NCBI RefSeq assembly: GCF_011326735.1
Contig: NZ_JAANCN010000008.1
Location: 62,001-126,000, forward strand
Origin: Phycicoccus endophyticus
GTDB lineage: Bacteria > Actinomycetota > Actinomycetes > Actinomycetales > Dermatophilaceae
Direction of reading: 5' to 3'
Length of the DNA: 64,000 nucleotides
Positions 1 to 8,496 of the stretch are shown piece by piece; positions within the stretch are counted from its first letter, which is position 1; each line of letters opens with the position of its first letter. The notes under the pieces were generated by a model. It searched no databases, was not told where the DNA came from, and saw only the letters and a list, made by a program, of their open reading frames with translations. The translations under genes were made by a program, and so were the position numbers.

Positions 1-122
1 TGGAGGACGAAGGCGGCCCGCGGGGAACCGACGAGCACCCGCAGACGCTCCCCCCGAGACGCGGCCGGCTCGGCCGCCTCGGGCGACGGGGCGGTGGTGA
101 CCGCGCTCGGGGGGATCGTCAT
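1..122 (-). CDS. N-terminus of an ABC transporter permease (partial, runs off the window)
   Basis: An open frame starts with ATG 5 bp beyond the stop of the upstream binding-protein gene and stays open to the window edge (40 codons). The visible part is an Ala/Pro/Glu-rich cytoplasmic leader that reaches a basic stretch (SPRAAFVL), as is usual before the first membrane helix of a DppB/OppB-type permease. No membrane segment is inside the window, so permease identity is inferred from position right after a family 5 binding protein. It probably belongs to the same minus-strand operon as the gene at 128-1735. Confidence 0.5.
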   Translation of the reverse strand, partial: MTIPPSAVTTAPSPEAAEPAASRGERLRVLVGSPRAAFVL

Positions 123-127
123 ACGCC

Positions 128-1735
128 TCAGCCCAGCATCCGGATGGTCGTCGGCGCGATGCCCCACGGGACGTCGGCGGTGGCGCCGGTGAAGAAGGTC
201 GGCGACGTCGTCTGGGCCAGCGGGTAGACGTCGACCCGGTCGACCAGCTCCTTCTCCGCGCTCTGCCACAGGTCGCACGCCGCGTCGGCGTCCGGCGCGC
301 TCATCGCCTGGGTGGCCAGGTCGTTGTACGCGGTGTTCTGCACATCCATGAAGTTGTACCCGCCCTGCTCACTGGTGTCGCCCAGGAAGAAGAGACTGAG
401 CACCACGGGGGTCCCGGGGGCCAGCTGGATGAAGCCCGTGTCCCAGTCGTAGGACTGGTAGAGGTCGGTCGACCAGCCGGTCGGGTCCTCCGCGACGAGC
501 TCGGTGTCCACGCCGATCTCCTTCCACTCCGCCTGGACCTCCTCGGCGGCGGCCGCGTGGCTGGGCGTGCCGGCGTCGTAGAGGAAGCGGATGGTGAGCG
601 GCGTGCCGTCCTTGGCGCGCATGCCGTCGGAGCCGACGGTGTACCCCGCCTCGTCGAGCAGCTCTCCGGCGCGCTCGGCGTCGGGGTCGGGCAGGGTCCA
701 CTTCGGGCCCCCCGCGACGCACAGGAAGGGCGACTGCACGACGAGCGAGGTCATCTCCTCGACGTGGCCGTTGGTCACGAGGTCACCCACCGAGGCGCGG
801 TCGAGCGCCACGGTGAGCGCCTGGCGCACCCGTTCGTCGGCCGTCGGGCGGTCCGAGCGCTCGTTGAAGAGCATCTCGCCGATCGGGTTCGGCACGCCCT
901 GCGACTCCAGCCCGGCGGACTCGAGCCGGTCGCGGTCGGTCCCGGCGACGCCGGCTGCGTTGAGCCCGCCCGACAGCAGGAGGTTGGCTGCGGTGGACTC
1001 GTCGGTGACCACCTTGCCGACGATGGTGTCCGGCAGGCCCTCGGTCTCGCTCGTGACGTCCTGGGGGCCCCAGGTGTAGTCGGTGCGCTTGGTGTAGGTG
1101 TACTCGTTGCCCGCCTTGAGCGAGGTCAGGTGGAACAGTGCCGTGCCGTCGGTGGAGTCCTTGAGGGAGCCGGGGTCGTCCAGGCCCTTCTGGCAGACCA
1201 TCTCGACCTCGCCGGTCATCGTGAGCAGGAACGGGTTCTTCGTCGTGCTCGTGATGGTGAGCGTGTTGCCGTCGGCGCTCGCCGTCATGTCCTCGGTGAT
1301 GTTCGAGTTGTGCCAGAAGGTGCCGTTGTCCCCGTCGGCCTGGTAGGCGATGTTGTGGGCGGCGGTCTCGGCCGTGAACTCGCTGCCGTCCGAGCACGTC
1401 ACGCCGTCCTTGAGCGTGTACGTCACCGAGGTGGGCGTCTGGGTCCAGCTCTCGGCGAGCCAGGGCAGGGCCTCGCCGTCGCTCGTCGTGTAGACGAGGG
1501 ACTCGTAGGCGTAGGGCACGAGCGCGCGCTGCACGAGCGAGACGCCGGTGAGCGGCGAGAGGTTGCCGGGGTCGTCGTTGAGCGCGACGGTGAACGTGCC
1601 GCCGGAGACGTAGCTCGGGTCCGCGCTGCTGCCGTCGCCGCCGCCGTCGGCGCCGGTCCCGCACGCCGCGAGGGTCACCGCCGTGACGGCGCAGGCGGCG
1701 GCCGCCGTGGACGCCTTGAGGAGCTTCCTGGTCAT
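128..1735 (-). CDS. Peptide/nickel-type ABC transporter substrate-binding lipoprotein (SBP family 5)
   Basis: This 535-residue protein has a lipoprotein signal peptide: basic MTRKLLK, a hydrophobic Ala-rich core and a lipobox ending LAAC with lipidated Cys25. The mature part has the SBP_bac_5 layout. An N-terminal lobe includes GGTFTVALNDDPGNLSPL, the middle has WLAESWT and the family-typical VRQALTVALDR, and a C-terminal lobe follows. It should capture a peptide or similar ligand at the outer face of the membrane and deliver it to the permease that begins 5 bp downstream. A good ribosome site (AAAGGA) lies before the ATG. It is divergent from the amino-acid ABC operon at 2171, with a palindromic operator-like site in between. 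The ligand cannot be read from sequence. Confidence 0.9.
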   Translation of the reverse strand: MTRKLLKASTAAAACAVTAVTLAACGTGADGGGDGSSADPSYVSGGTFTVALNDDPGNLSPLTGVSLVQRALVPYAYESLVYTTSDGEALPWLAESWTQTPTSVTYTLKDGVTCSDGSEFTAETAAHNIAYQADGDNGTFWHNSNITEDMTASADGNTLTITSTTKNPFLLTMTGEVEMVCQKGLDDPGSLKDSTDGTALFHLTSLKAGNEYTYTKRTDYTWGPQDVTSETEGLPDTIVGKVVTDESTAANLLLSGGLNAAGVAGTDRDRLESAGLESQGVPNPIGEMLFNERSDRPTADERVRQALTVALDRASVGDLVTNGHVEEMTSLVVQSPFLCVAGGPKWTLPDPDAERAGELLDEAGYTVGSDGMRAKDGTPLTIRFLYDAGTPSHAAAAEEVQAEWKEIGVDTELVAEDPTGWSTDLYQSYDWDTGFIQLAPGTPVVLSLFFLGDTSEQGGYNFMDVQNTAYNDLATQAMSAPDADAACDLWQSAEKELVDRVDVYPLAQTTSPTFFTGATADVPWGIAPTTIRMLG

Positions 1736-2170
1736 TGCTGTAGTCCTTTGGGTCGATGCGCTGCCGCGGAGGGGTGGGTGTCGGGGTGAGATGGGGCGGA
1801 GCCTGCGCAGGCCGGGGTCGTAGGTCCGAGGCTAGGAAGCGCCGAACCGTCCCACAATGTGCCGACAGCGCAGAGAATCACGCCGCACTGTGCCCTCGGC
1901 ACAGTGGCCGTCCCGGCCCTCCGCGGGCCCTGGCGGAGGCGTCGGCGTGCCGGCACCGCACCGGGGCTCGCGCGGGGCGGATGCCGCAGAACCGGCAATC
2001 CCGGGACCCCGCATTTGCGCCCACTGCGGTCCGCGACGCCGTCGAAACGGCCCGTTCCTATAGTGAGCGCACTCTTCGGGGTGCCCCGCAGGCCCCCGCT
2101 CCCGCTGTGGCCGTCCTCCCGGTATCCGGTGTGCCGCAACGGTTCTCCCGTCAGTGCTCGAAGGAGTCCC
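1736..2170. promoter_or_regulatory. Divergent promoter region with a 9-bp dyad and a LysR-box-like site
   Basis: This 435-bp gap separates divergent transport operons. It holds a perfect dyad, CACTGTGCC-ctc-GGCACAGTG, at 1886-1906. Just to its left at 1860-1872 is TGCCGACAGCGCA, which fits the TGC-N7-GCA pattern found around the LysR gene near 8.5 kb. A TATAGT at 2059-2064 is a possible -10 for the plus-strand operon, but no convincing -35 was seen. Binding by any given regulator is inference. Confidence 0.55.
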
Positions 2171-3106
2171 ATGAACCTGTCCCGCATGCGCCCGACCCCT
2201 GGGGCCGCGCTCGCCGTCCTGGCGCTCGCCGGAGCCACCGCCCTCACCGCCGGCTGCGGCTCCGAGGCCTCCTCGAGCGAGCCGAGCGGTTCGAGCAGCG
2301 CCGGCTCCCTCTTCGACCAGAGCGCCGCCGACCTGCTGCCGGCCGAGGTCAAGGAGGCGGGGGAGATCCACATCGCGAGCGGGCCCGGCTACCCGCCGTT
2401 CCTCGACGTCGCCGACGACGGCACGACCCTCACCGGTGCCGAGATCGAGGAGATGCGGCTCGTCGGCGAGACCCTCGGCGTCGACATCGTCTTCGACGAC
2501 ATCAAGTTCGACGCGGTCTTCCCCGCGCTGCAGGCGCACAAGACCGACGCCGCCGCGATGGCCCTGGGCGTGACGGCCGAGCGGCTCGCCTCGGTCGACT
2601 TCGTGAGCAACTACGAGGGCGGCACCTCCCTGCTCGTGGCCGCCGGGAACCCGCAGGACATCACCCTGGACACGATGTGCGGCCACACCGTGGCGGTCCT
2701 GCAGGGCTCGGTCTACACCACCGTGTACCTGCCGAAGTTCACCGCGGCCTGCACCGACTCCGGCGAGCCCGCGATCGAGGTGTCGACGTTCAAGACCTCG
2801 GCCGACGCGATGCTGGCGCTCGGCTCGGGCCGGGTCGAGGCGACGATGACCGACCTCGGCCCCGCGGTCTACCAGGCCGAGCAGTCCGACGGGAAGCTCG
2901 AGGCCCTCGACGTCAACTACGACCCGAGTACCTGGGGGATCGCGGTGCCCAAGGGCTCCGAGCTCGAGAAGGCGCTGCAGGCCGCGCTCAACAGCCTCAT
3001 CGACAACGGCGCCTACCTGGACAACCTCGAGGAGTTCGGCATGGAGGCGGGGGCGATCGACCACTCGGAGATCTACACCAGCCCCGACCAGCTCGACGCC
3101 CAGTGA
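2171..3106 (+). CDS. Polar amino-acid ABC transporter substrate-binding lipoprotein (SBP family 3)
   Basis: The 311-residue protein starts at ATG with AAGGAG just upstream. It has a lipoprotein signal peptide with lipobox LTAGC and Cys29. Family 3 features follow: the opening strand EIHIASGPGYPPF, the DGTTLTGAEIEEMRLVGETLGVD region, and VAVLQGSVYTTVYLPKF as the second-lobe phosphate/carboxyl-binding loop. An earlier in-frame start at 1859 was rejected because it would put about 100 residues before the signal peptide. It is the first gene of a tightly packed importer operon (binding protein, permease, ATPase) that ends with an FAD amine oxidase, so an amino acid or N-methylated amino acid is a reasonable but unproven ligand. 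Confidence 0.9.
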   Translation: MNLSRMRPTPGAALAVLALAGATALTAGCGSEASSSEPSGSSSAGSLFDQSAADLLPAEVKEAGEIHIASGPGYPPFLDVADDGTTLTGAEIEEMRLVGETLGVDIVFDDIKFDAVFPALQAHKTDAAAMALGVTAERLASVDFVSNYEGGTSLLVAAGNPQDITLDTMCGHTVAVLQGSVYTTVYLPKFTAACTDSGEPAIEVSTFKTSADAMLALGSGRVEATMTDLGPAVYQAEQSDGKLEALDVNYDPSTWGIAVPKGSELEKALQAALNSLIDNGAYLDNLEEFGMEAGAIDHSEIYTSPDQLDAQ

Positions 3107-4080
3107 CGACGGCGACGCCCCCGGCCGCGCCCGCCGCCGGGACCGTCACCGGCGAGTCCCCGCAGGTGGTTCCGGTCCGTCGCTACGGGCACTGGGTCGC
3201 CACGGCGGTCATCGTCGTCGCCGGGGTCCTCCTGCTGTGGTCGGTCCTCACCAACCCGAACTTCGAGTGGGACGTCGCGCTCGGCTACCTCGGCAACGGC
3301 CAGGTCCTGCACGGCCTGCTCGTCACCTTGATGCTCACCCTCGTCGCGATGGTCGTCGGCTGCGCCATCGGCGTCGTCATGGCCCTCGGACGCGAGTCGC
3401 GCAACCCCGTCGTGGCCGGCGCCGCCTTCGGGTACGTCGCCTTCTTCCGCGGCACACCGCTGCTCGTCCAGCTGATCTTCTGGTTCAACCTCGCGGCGCT
3501 TTACCCCGTCCTGACCCTGGGGATCCCCTCCGGGCCGCACCTGTTCGAGCTCGACGCCAACACGGTGATCACGCCGATGGTCGCGGCGATCCTCGGCCTG
3601 GGCCTCAACGAGGGCGCCTACATGTCCGAGATCGTGCGCGCGGGCCTGCAGTCGGTCGACCCCGGGCAGATCGACGCCGCCGAGGCGCTCGGGATGCGCA
3701 AGAGCCAGGTCTTCCGCCGCATCGTGCTGCCCCAGGCCATGCGGGTCATCATCCCGCCGACCGGCAACCAGACGATCTCGATGCTCAAGACGACCTCGCT
3801 CGTCAGCGTCATCGCCATCCCCGACGTCCTCTTCGCCGTGCAGACGATCTACTCACGCAACTTCCAGGTCGTCCCGCTGCTGATCACGGTGAGCATCTGG
3901 TACCTCGCCGTCACCACGGTCCTCAGCATCGGGCAGCACTTCGTCGAGCGCCGCTTCCGCCGGGGTGACAACCGGCTCCAGGAGCCCTCGCTGCTGGCGA
4001 CGGTGCGGTCCGGGCTGGTGCCGTGGCGCCGGTCACGGCCGCCGGGCCCCGGCGAGCCCACCGAGGGGAGCCGGCGATGA
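3103..4080 (+). CDS. Amino-acid ABC transporter permease (HisM/GlnP family)
   Basis: The GTG start overlaps the stop of the binding-protein gene by 4 bp (GTGA), indicating translational coupling. The 325-residue protein has a 30-residue cytoplasmic leader, then membrane segments and the His/Glu/Gln permease core. HGLLVTLMLTLVAMVVG is the family-typical first core helix, FRGTPLLVQL is conserved, and the EAA loop reads EAYMSEIVRAG-like then DAAEALGM, contacting the ATPase. The C-terminus is basic. It should form a homodimeric channel driven by the ATPase encoded next. Confidence 0.92.
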   Translation: MTTATPPAAPAAGTVTGESPQVVPVRRYGHWVATAVIVVAGVLLLWSVLTNPNFEWDVALGYLGNGQVLHGLLVTLMLTLVAMVVGCAIGVVMALGRESRNPVVAGAAFGYVAFFRGTPLLVQLIFWFNLAALYPVLTLGIPSGPHLFELDANTVITPMVAAILGLGLNEGAYMSEIVRAGLQSVDPGQIDAAEALGMRKSQVFRRIVLPQAMRVIIPPTGNQTISMLKTTSLVSVIAIPDVLFAVQTIYSRNFQVVPLLITVSIWYLAVTTVLSIGQHFVERRFRRGDNRLQEPSLLATVRSGLVPWRRSRPPGPGEPTEGSRR

Positions 4081-4856
4081 GCGACGCCGCGCCCACCCCC
4101 ATGGTCGAGGCCCGCGGGGTGCACAAGTACTACGGCAGCAACCTCGTGGTCAAGGGCATCGACCTCACCGTGGCCCCCGGAGAGGTGACCTGCCTGCTCG
4201 GTCCCTCCGGCTCCGGCAAGAGCACCTTCCTGCGGTGCATCAACCACCTGGAGAAGATCAACGCCGGCACCATCCGCGTCGCCGGCGAGCTCGTCGGCTA
4301 CCGGGAGCACAACGGACGCCTCCACGAGCTGCGCGACGCGGAGATCGCCCAGCGCCGCAGCGAGATCGGCATGGTCTTCCAGCAGTTCAACCTCTTCCCC
4401 CACATGACCGTGCTCGAGAACCTCGTCGAGGCCCCGGTCCAGGTCCGGCGGGAGGACACCGCCACGGCCCGGGAGCGTGGGCTGCGGCTGCTCGAGCGGG
4501 TCGGCCTGGCCGACAAGGCCGACGCCTACCCGCGCTCGCTCTCCGGAGGCCAGCAGCAGCGCGTGGCCGTCGCGCGGGCCCTCAACATGCGCCCGAAGCT
4601 CATGCTCTTCGACGAGCCGACCTCGGCGCTGGACCCCGAGCTCGTCGGCGAGGTCCTCGACGTGATGCGCGACCTCGCCGCCGACGGCATGAGCATGATC
4701 GTCGTCACCCACGAGATCGCCTTCGCCCGGGAGGTCGCCGACACCGTGACCTTCATGGACGACGGCGTCGTCGTCGAGAGCGGGTCACCCGCGCAGGTGC
4801 TGGGCGACCCACAGCACCAGCGCACCCGCTCGTTCCTCGCGAAAGTCCTCTCCTGA
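4077..4856 (+). CDS. Amino-acid ABC transporter ATP-binding protein (GlnQ/HisP family)
   Basis: The 259-residue protein starts at an ATG overlapping the permease stop (ATGA). Walker A is GPSGSGKST, the Q-loop lies in FQQFNLFPH, the ABC signature is SLSGGQQQR, Walker B is LMLFDEPTSALD and the switch histidine is in VVTHE. The full set of motifs is intact and the length is normal for the polar amino-acid subfamily. It energises the permease encoded immediately upstream. Confidence 0.95.
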   Translation: MSDAAPTPMVEARGVHKYYGSNLVVKGIDLTVAPGEVTCLLGPSGSGKSTFLRCINHLEKINAGTIRVAGELVGYREHNGRLHELRDAEIAQRRSEIGMVFQQFNLFPHMTVLENLVEAPVQVRREDTATARERGLRLLERVGLADKADAYPRSLSGGQQQRVAVARALNMRPKLMLFDEPTSALDPELVGEVLDVMRDLAADGMSMIVVTHEIAFAREVADTVTFMDDGVVVESGSPAQVLGDPQHQRTRSFLAKVLS

Positions 4857-4891
4857 CCCACCGCATCACCGACCCCGGAAGGAACCCCAGA

Positions 4892-6037
4892 GTGAACCAC
4901 CCCATGGAGACCGTCGATGTCGCCGTCGTCGGTCTCGGCGCCCTCGGAAGTGCTGCCGCCTACCACCTGGCCCGTCGGGGCGCACGGGTCGTGGCGTTCG
5001 AGCAGTTCGACCTCGGCCACGTCCGCGGCGCCTCGCACGACACCTCCCGGATCATCCGGACCTCCTACGGGGTCGAGCGCTACGTGCGCCTTGCCACCGC
5101 CGCGTACCGGGACTGGGCGGACTTCGAGCAGGCCGCCGGGGAGCACCTCGTCGACGTCACCGGCGGCGTGGTCTTCATCCCGGTCGACGGCCCCTACTCG
5201 GCGGGCAACTTCGCCAGGAGCCTCGAGGCCGTCGGCCTGCCCCACGAGCTGCTGAGCCCTGCCCAGGTGCACGACCGCTGGCCGCAGTTCCGCATCCCGG
5301 AGAACGTCGAGACCGTGTACACCCCGGACTCCGGCATCGTCAACGCCTCCCGCACCGTGGCCGCCCTGCAGATGCAGGCCCGCGCCCACGGCGCCACCCT
5401 GCGGCCGAGGACGCCGGTCGAGGCGCTCGAGCCCGACGGGTCGGGCGTCGTGCTGCGCACACCGGCGGGCCCGGTGCGCGCCGGGAAGGTCGTGCTCGCC
5501 TGCGACGCCTGGACCAACACGCTGCTGGCCCCGCTCGGCTCCGAGATCCCGCTCGAGACGATGCAGGAGCAGGTGACCTACTTCAAGCCGGCCGACCCCG
5601 AGACCTTCGACCGCAGCCGCTTCCCGGTGTGGATCTGGGAGGACACCCACTGCTACTACGGGTTCCCGACCTACGGCGAGCCGACGGTCAAGGCGGCGCG
5701 CGACGTGTCGAACAACCTGATGACTCCGCAGGAGCGGACCTTCGAGCCGTCCGCCGCCCTCGTCGAGGAGCTGTCGGACTTCATGCGGGCGACCATCCCC
5801 GACAGCGGGCAGGTCCTGCGCACCGTGACCTGCCAGTACGCCCTGACCCCGAACCGGGAGTTCGTCCTCGGCCCGCTGGCCGAGCACCCGGACATCCTCG
5901 TGTCACTCGGCGCGGGGCACGCCTTCAAGTTCGCCCCGACCATCGGGCGCGTCCTCGCCGAGCTCTCGCTCGACGGCGAGACCGCCGAGGACATCTCCTC
6001 GTTCGTCGTGCCGCCAGCCACCCCCGTCCCCCACTGA
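4892..6037 (+). CDS. FAD-dependent amine oxidase of the sarcosine oxidase / N-methyltryptophan oxidase family
   Basis: The chosen GTG has GGAAGGA eight bases upstream; an ATG at 4904 is the alternative. The 381-residue protein opens with a Rossmann dinucleotide motif, VGLGALGSAAAYHLARRG, followed by an acidic residue for ribose binding (FEQF). Near the C-terminus TCQYALTP places Cys314 where monomeric sarcosine oxidase and MTOX attach FAD covalently, and GAGHAFKFAPTIG is the conserved closing FAD motif. Such enzymes oxidise N-methyl or secondary amino acids to the amine plus aldehyde and peroxide. As last gene of the operon it probably oxidises what the importer brings in. The exact substrate is unknown. 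Confidence 0.85.
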   Translation: MNHPMETVDVAVVGLGALGSAAAYHLARRGARVVAFEQFDLGHVRGASHDTSRIIRTSYGVERYVRLATAAYRDWADFEQAAGEHLVDVTGGVVFIPVDGPYSAGNFARSLEAVGLPHELLSPAQVHDRWPQFRIPENVETVYTPDSGIVNASRTVAALQMQARAHGATLRPRTPVEALEPDGSGVVLRTPAGPVRAGKVVLACDAWTNTLLAPLGSEIPLETMQEQVTYFKPADPETFDRSRFPVWIWEDTHCYYGFPTYGEPTVKAARDVSNNLMTPQERTFEPSAALVEELSDFMRATIPDSGQVLRTVTCQYALTPNREFVLGPLAEHPDILVSLGAGHAFKFAPTIGRVLAELSLDGETAEDISSFVVPPATPVPH

Positions 6038-6054
6038 CCCCCTCGTGCCCCCGC

Positions 6055-6084
6055 TCCCGCCGGGCGCTCGAGCGCCCGGCGGGA
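6055..6084. terminator. Bidirectional terminator-like palindrome between convergent genes
   Basis: Two 15-bp arms (TCCCGCCGGGCGCTC and its exact complement) meet without a loop. The palindrome lies 17 bp after the FAD oxidase stop and 5 bp before the stop of the opposing DUF3604 gene. There is no T-run, which is common in high-GC actinobacteria. Confidence 0.7.
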
Positions 6085-6089
6085 CGGGC

Positions 6090-8303
6090 TCACCCGTCGA
6101 CGAACAGCGGGCTGGCCCAGGCCAGGTGCCCGTCGCTCTGGTGGACCTTGACCAGGTAGGCGTTGCGACCCGGGCCGAACGGAAGGTCCTCGAAGACGAC
6201 GTCCACCTCGCGCGACGGCTCCTCCTCGGGAAGCCAGCGCAGCGTCACCGCACGGTCCACGCCGCCCTCGACCGGGATCTCCAGCCCGTCCTCCCCGACC
6301 CGGGCGAGGTCCACCGACAGGTCGACCCCGCCGGCGGCGAGGTGCAGCGTCGAGGGCGTCGTGCCGAGCTCGAGCACCACCCCGTCGCTGTCACCGTTGG
6401 TGCTGCTCGTCCACGACACCGACCTCGGCCCCTCGAGCACCACCGCGTGGTCGGGATGGTCGAAGGCCCAGGAACGGGCCGCGCGGATCTCGCCGTCGTC
6501 GACGTGCAGCCCGCCGCTCCAGTCCTGGACGCGGCGTCGGTCGCGGGCGCGCGCGCCACGCCAGCCGACCCGCAGCCGGCCCCGCCCGGCCGGCGGGGGC
6601 GGGGTCCAGCGGCGCACGACACCCGTGGCGTCCAGCACCTCGACCGCCTCGACGCCGGCCGTCCCGGCGGCGCGCACCCGCACCGTCGGCGCCTGCACCG
6701 CGGACCAGTGGTCACCCATGCGGTGCCCGTCCGCGCGCACGTCGAGCAGGATGCGCTCGCCGGTCGTGGCGTAGGTGTGCCGGGCCCGCATGGCCCGCTG
6801 GATGCCCCGCCGGCTGAGGTCGTCGGTGCAGACGGCGGCCAGACCGTTGCGGACGCCGAAGACCGGCAGGGTGGGGTAGCTGCTGCCCGGCCGGCCCGAG
6901 TGGTCGTCGGAGGCACCGACGACACCGACGACGTGCCCGAGCCGGAGGGCGTCGAGCACGAGCCACTCGAACCACCCGTGGACCGAGACGATCTCGAGGA
7001 CCGGCGCGTGCGCGGGCTCGAGCAGCCCGAGGTTGACCCGCCGGCCGCCGACGTGGGGCACGCAGACCGCCTCGAGCCCCCGCTCCTCGATCGCCCGGTA
7101 GAGGTCGGTGGCGGTCCGGGCGTCGGTGTCCAGGTCGCCGAGGTCCTCGACGAGGGCATGGCTCGACCGCAGCAGGGGCGCCTGGGCGCTGTCGGCGTAG
7201 AGCACGTTGTGGTCGCCCCCGACGGCGGTGTTGCCCGACCACTCGAAACCCCCGAACGCCACGAACCGCCCGTCCTCGGTGAACGCGTCGCACATGGCCA
7301 GCGAGCGCTCGTACGCGGCGTTGTCCACCTGGAAGTCGTTGGCGGAGTGGGTGACGAAGTCGAGCAGGGCGACGTCGCGCCCGTACCGGAAGAAGCTCTC
7401 CAGCGTCCCGGCACCGACGGTCTCCCCCGTCTGCCCCTGGGTGTCGCCCCACAGCGGGTCGCCGACGTCCGGGTCGAGCGGGTTGGACACGGCGCTGCGG
7501 CCGCCGTCGTCGGCGACGTGCACCCGCAGTGGGCCCGCTCCGGCCGCGGGACCTCGGTGGTCCGGCACCTCCAGGGTGAGCAGGCCCTCGTCGGCCGCGG
7601 TCATCGGGCGCTCGGTGCTCGTGCCGTCGGTCCAGGTGAGCGTCACCGTTCCGCGGTAGCCGGTCGCGAGGTTGCCGTAGCGGTCCACCGCCCGCACCGA
7701 GACCACCGCGGGGCGGGGCCCGCGAGCCGGTCGCAGGGTGGCGACCAGGGCATGGGCCTCCCCCGCGGTCACGTCGAGGCCGGTGCTGCCGGGGACGTCG
7801 TAGAAGACCCCGGTCGCGAAGGGGTCGACCTGGACCCGGACGCGACAGTCGGGCTCGACATAGCTCTGCAGCCGGGCACCGGGCCCGCCGCCGTCGCGGT
7901 CCCCGAGGACGAGCTCGACGGTGTCCCCGGGCGCCAACGAGCCGTCGGTGACGTCGATGACGAGGCCCTTGGACCACGGCCGGACGGAGGCTCGCTGCTG
8001 CCAGCGGGCGACGAGCACCGCCTCGCCGTCCGTGCGGACCGACGCGTAGTTCGCGCCGGCCGGGTCGCTGAGCTGCGGGACGCCGTGGTCGGACACGACC
8101 GGCCAGAGCACCTTGAGGGCGCCGGCGTCGTCGACCCCGTACGGGCCCACGACGTACCGCAGGGTCCACGAGCCCCACGACCCGGCCGGCGCCGGGTCGC
8201 TCGGGCTGAGGCTCACCTGCCCGACGAGTCCGGCGGGCCACCGCTGCGGCCCCTCCGGCTCCGGGTCACCGGTGGCGGTCGTCTCCTCGCCCTCTCGCGC
8301 CAT
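6090..8303 (-). CDS. DUF3604 / PHP-like metal-dependent hydrolase
   Basis: Start ATG at 8303 is chosen because AAAGGA lies upstream; an earlier in-frame start at 8393 would add a non-conserved leader overlapping regulatory boxes. The 737-residue protein has an N-terminal half of beta-rich character and a C-terminal PHP-like catalytic region. PLWGDTQGQT lies near residue 285, GGDHN and THSANDF follow, then PHVGGRR, and SDDHSGRPG lies near residue 460. DUF3604 proteins normally carry an HxH-type first motif; here the positions read Q-G-Q, while later His and Asp ligands remain. No signal peptide is evident. It is divergent from lysR and shares its promoter architecture with the peptide-type importer at 9601. 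The substrate is unknown. Confidence 0.75.
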   Translation of the reverse strand: MAREGEETTATGDPEPEGPQRWPAGLVGQVSLSPSDPAPAGSWGSWTLRYVVGPYGVDDAGALKVLWPVVSDHGVPQLSDPAGANYASVRTDGEAVLVARWQQRASVRPWSKGLVIDVTDGSLAPGDTVELVLGDRDGGGPGARLQSYVEPDCRVRVQVDPFATGVFYDVPGSTGLDVTAGEAHALVATLRPARGPRPAVVSVRAVDRYGNLATGYRGTVTLTWTDGTSTERPMTAADEGLLTLEVPDHRGPAAGAGPLRVHVADDGGRSAVSNPLDPDVGDPLWGDTQGQTGETVGAGTLESFFRYGRDVALLDFVTHSANDFQVDNAAYERSLAMCDAFTEDGRFVAFGGFEWSGNTAVGGDHNVLYADSAQAPLLRSSHALVEDLGDLDTDARTATDLYRAIEERGLEAVCVPHVGGRRVNLGLLEPAHAPVLEIVSVHGWFEWLVLDALRLGHVVGVVGASDDHSGRPGSSYPTLPVFGVRNGLAAVCTDDLSRRGIQRAMRARHTYATTGERILLDVRADGHRMGDHWSAVQAPTVRVRAAGTAGVEAVEVLDATGVVRRWTPPPPAGRGRLRVGWRGARARDRRRVQDWSGGLHVDDGEIRAARSWAFDHPDHAVVLEGPRSVSWTSSTNGDSDGVVLELGTTPSTLHLAAGGVDLSVDLARVGEDGLEIPVEGGVDRAVTLRWLPEEEPSREVDVVFEDLPFGPGRNAYLVKVHQSDGHLAWASPLFVDG

Positions 8304-8358
8304 GAGCAGCAGGGTCCTTTCCAGGTGTCGCGGAGCGCGCACCACGGGGGACCCCTGA

Positions 8359-8371
8359 TGCGCGGTCTGCA
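8359..8371 (-). promoter_or_regulatory. Downstream LysR-type box (TGC-N7-GCA) of the DUF3604 promoter
   Basis: TGC-N7-GCA with the T-N11-A spacing typical of LysR-type regulators. Its centre is 102 bp from the upstream box at 8461-8473, nearly the same separation as in the mirrored promoter at 9413-9528 (103 bp). Two-site binding with looping is inference. Confidence 0.6.
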
Positions 8372-8385
8372 TGTGTCGGCATCCC

Positions 8386-8463
8386 GGTCGCAACGAACGG
8401 GACCCTCATCCAACGCGTGTGCGAGAGTGGCTGTCGAGCACCATTTCTTCATTCCCGGCATGC
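8386..8463 (-). promoter_or_regulatory. 78-nt promoter element shared with the importer operon at 9423-9500
   Basis: Read on the minus strand, this stretch aligns without gaps to 9423-9500 on the plus strand. GGTGCTCGACAGCC (8442-8429) is identical in both. ACGC-TTGGATG is conserved 11 of 12, and GCGACC occurs at the same offset. A TCGACA / 18 bp / TTGGAT arrangement may be the -35/-10, which places the LysR box at 8461-8473 near -66, the usual LysR activation position. It points toward the DUF3604 gene. Confidence 0.65.
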
Positions 8464-8473
8464 GTCCGGCGCA
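8461..8473. promoter_or_regulatory. Upstream LysR-type box (TGC-N7-GCA) between lysR and the DUF3604 gene
   Basis: The box sits inside a perfect dyad, GGCATGC-N7-GCATGCC, at 8457-8477. It lies 24 bp before the LysR start codon and at about -66 of the proposed DUF3604 promoter, so it could serve both activation of the neighbour and autoregulation. Confidence 0.65.
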
Positions 8474-8496
8474 TGCCAGTCGCCCGAGGAGGCTCC

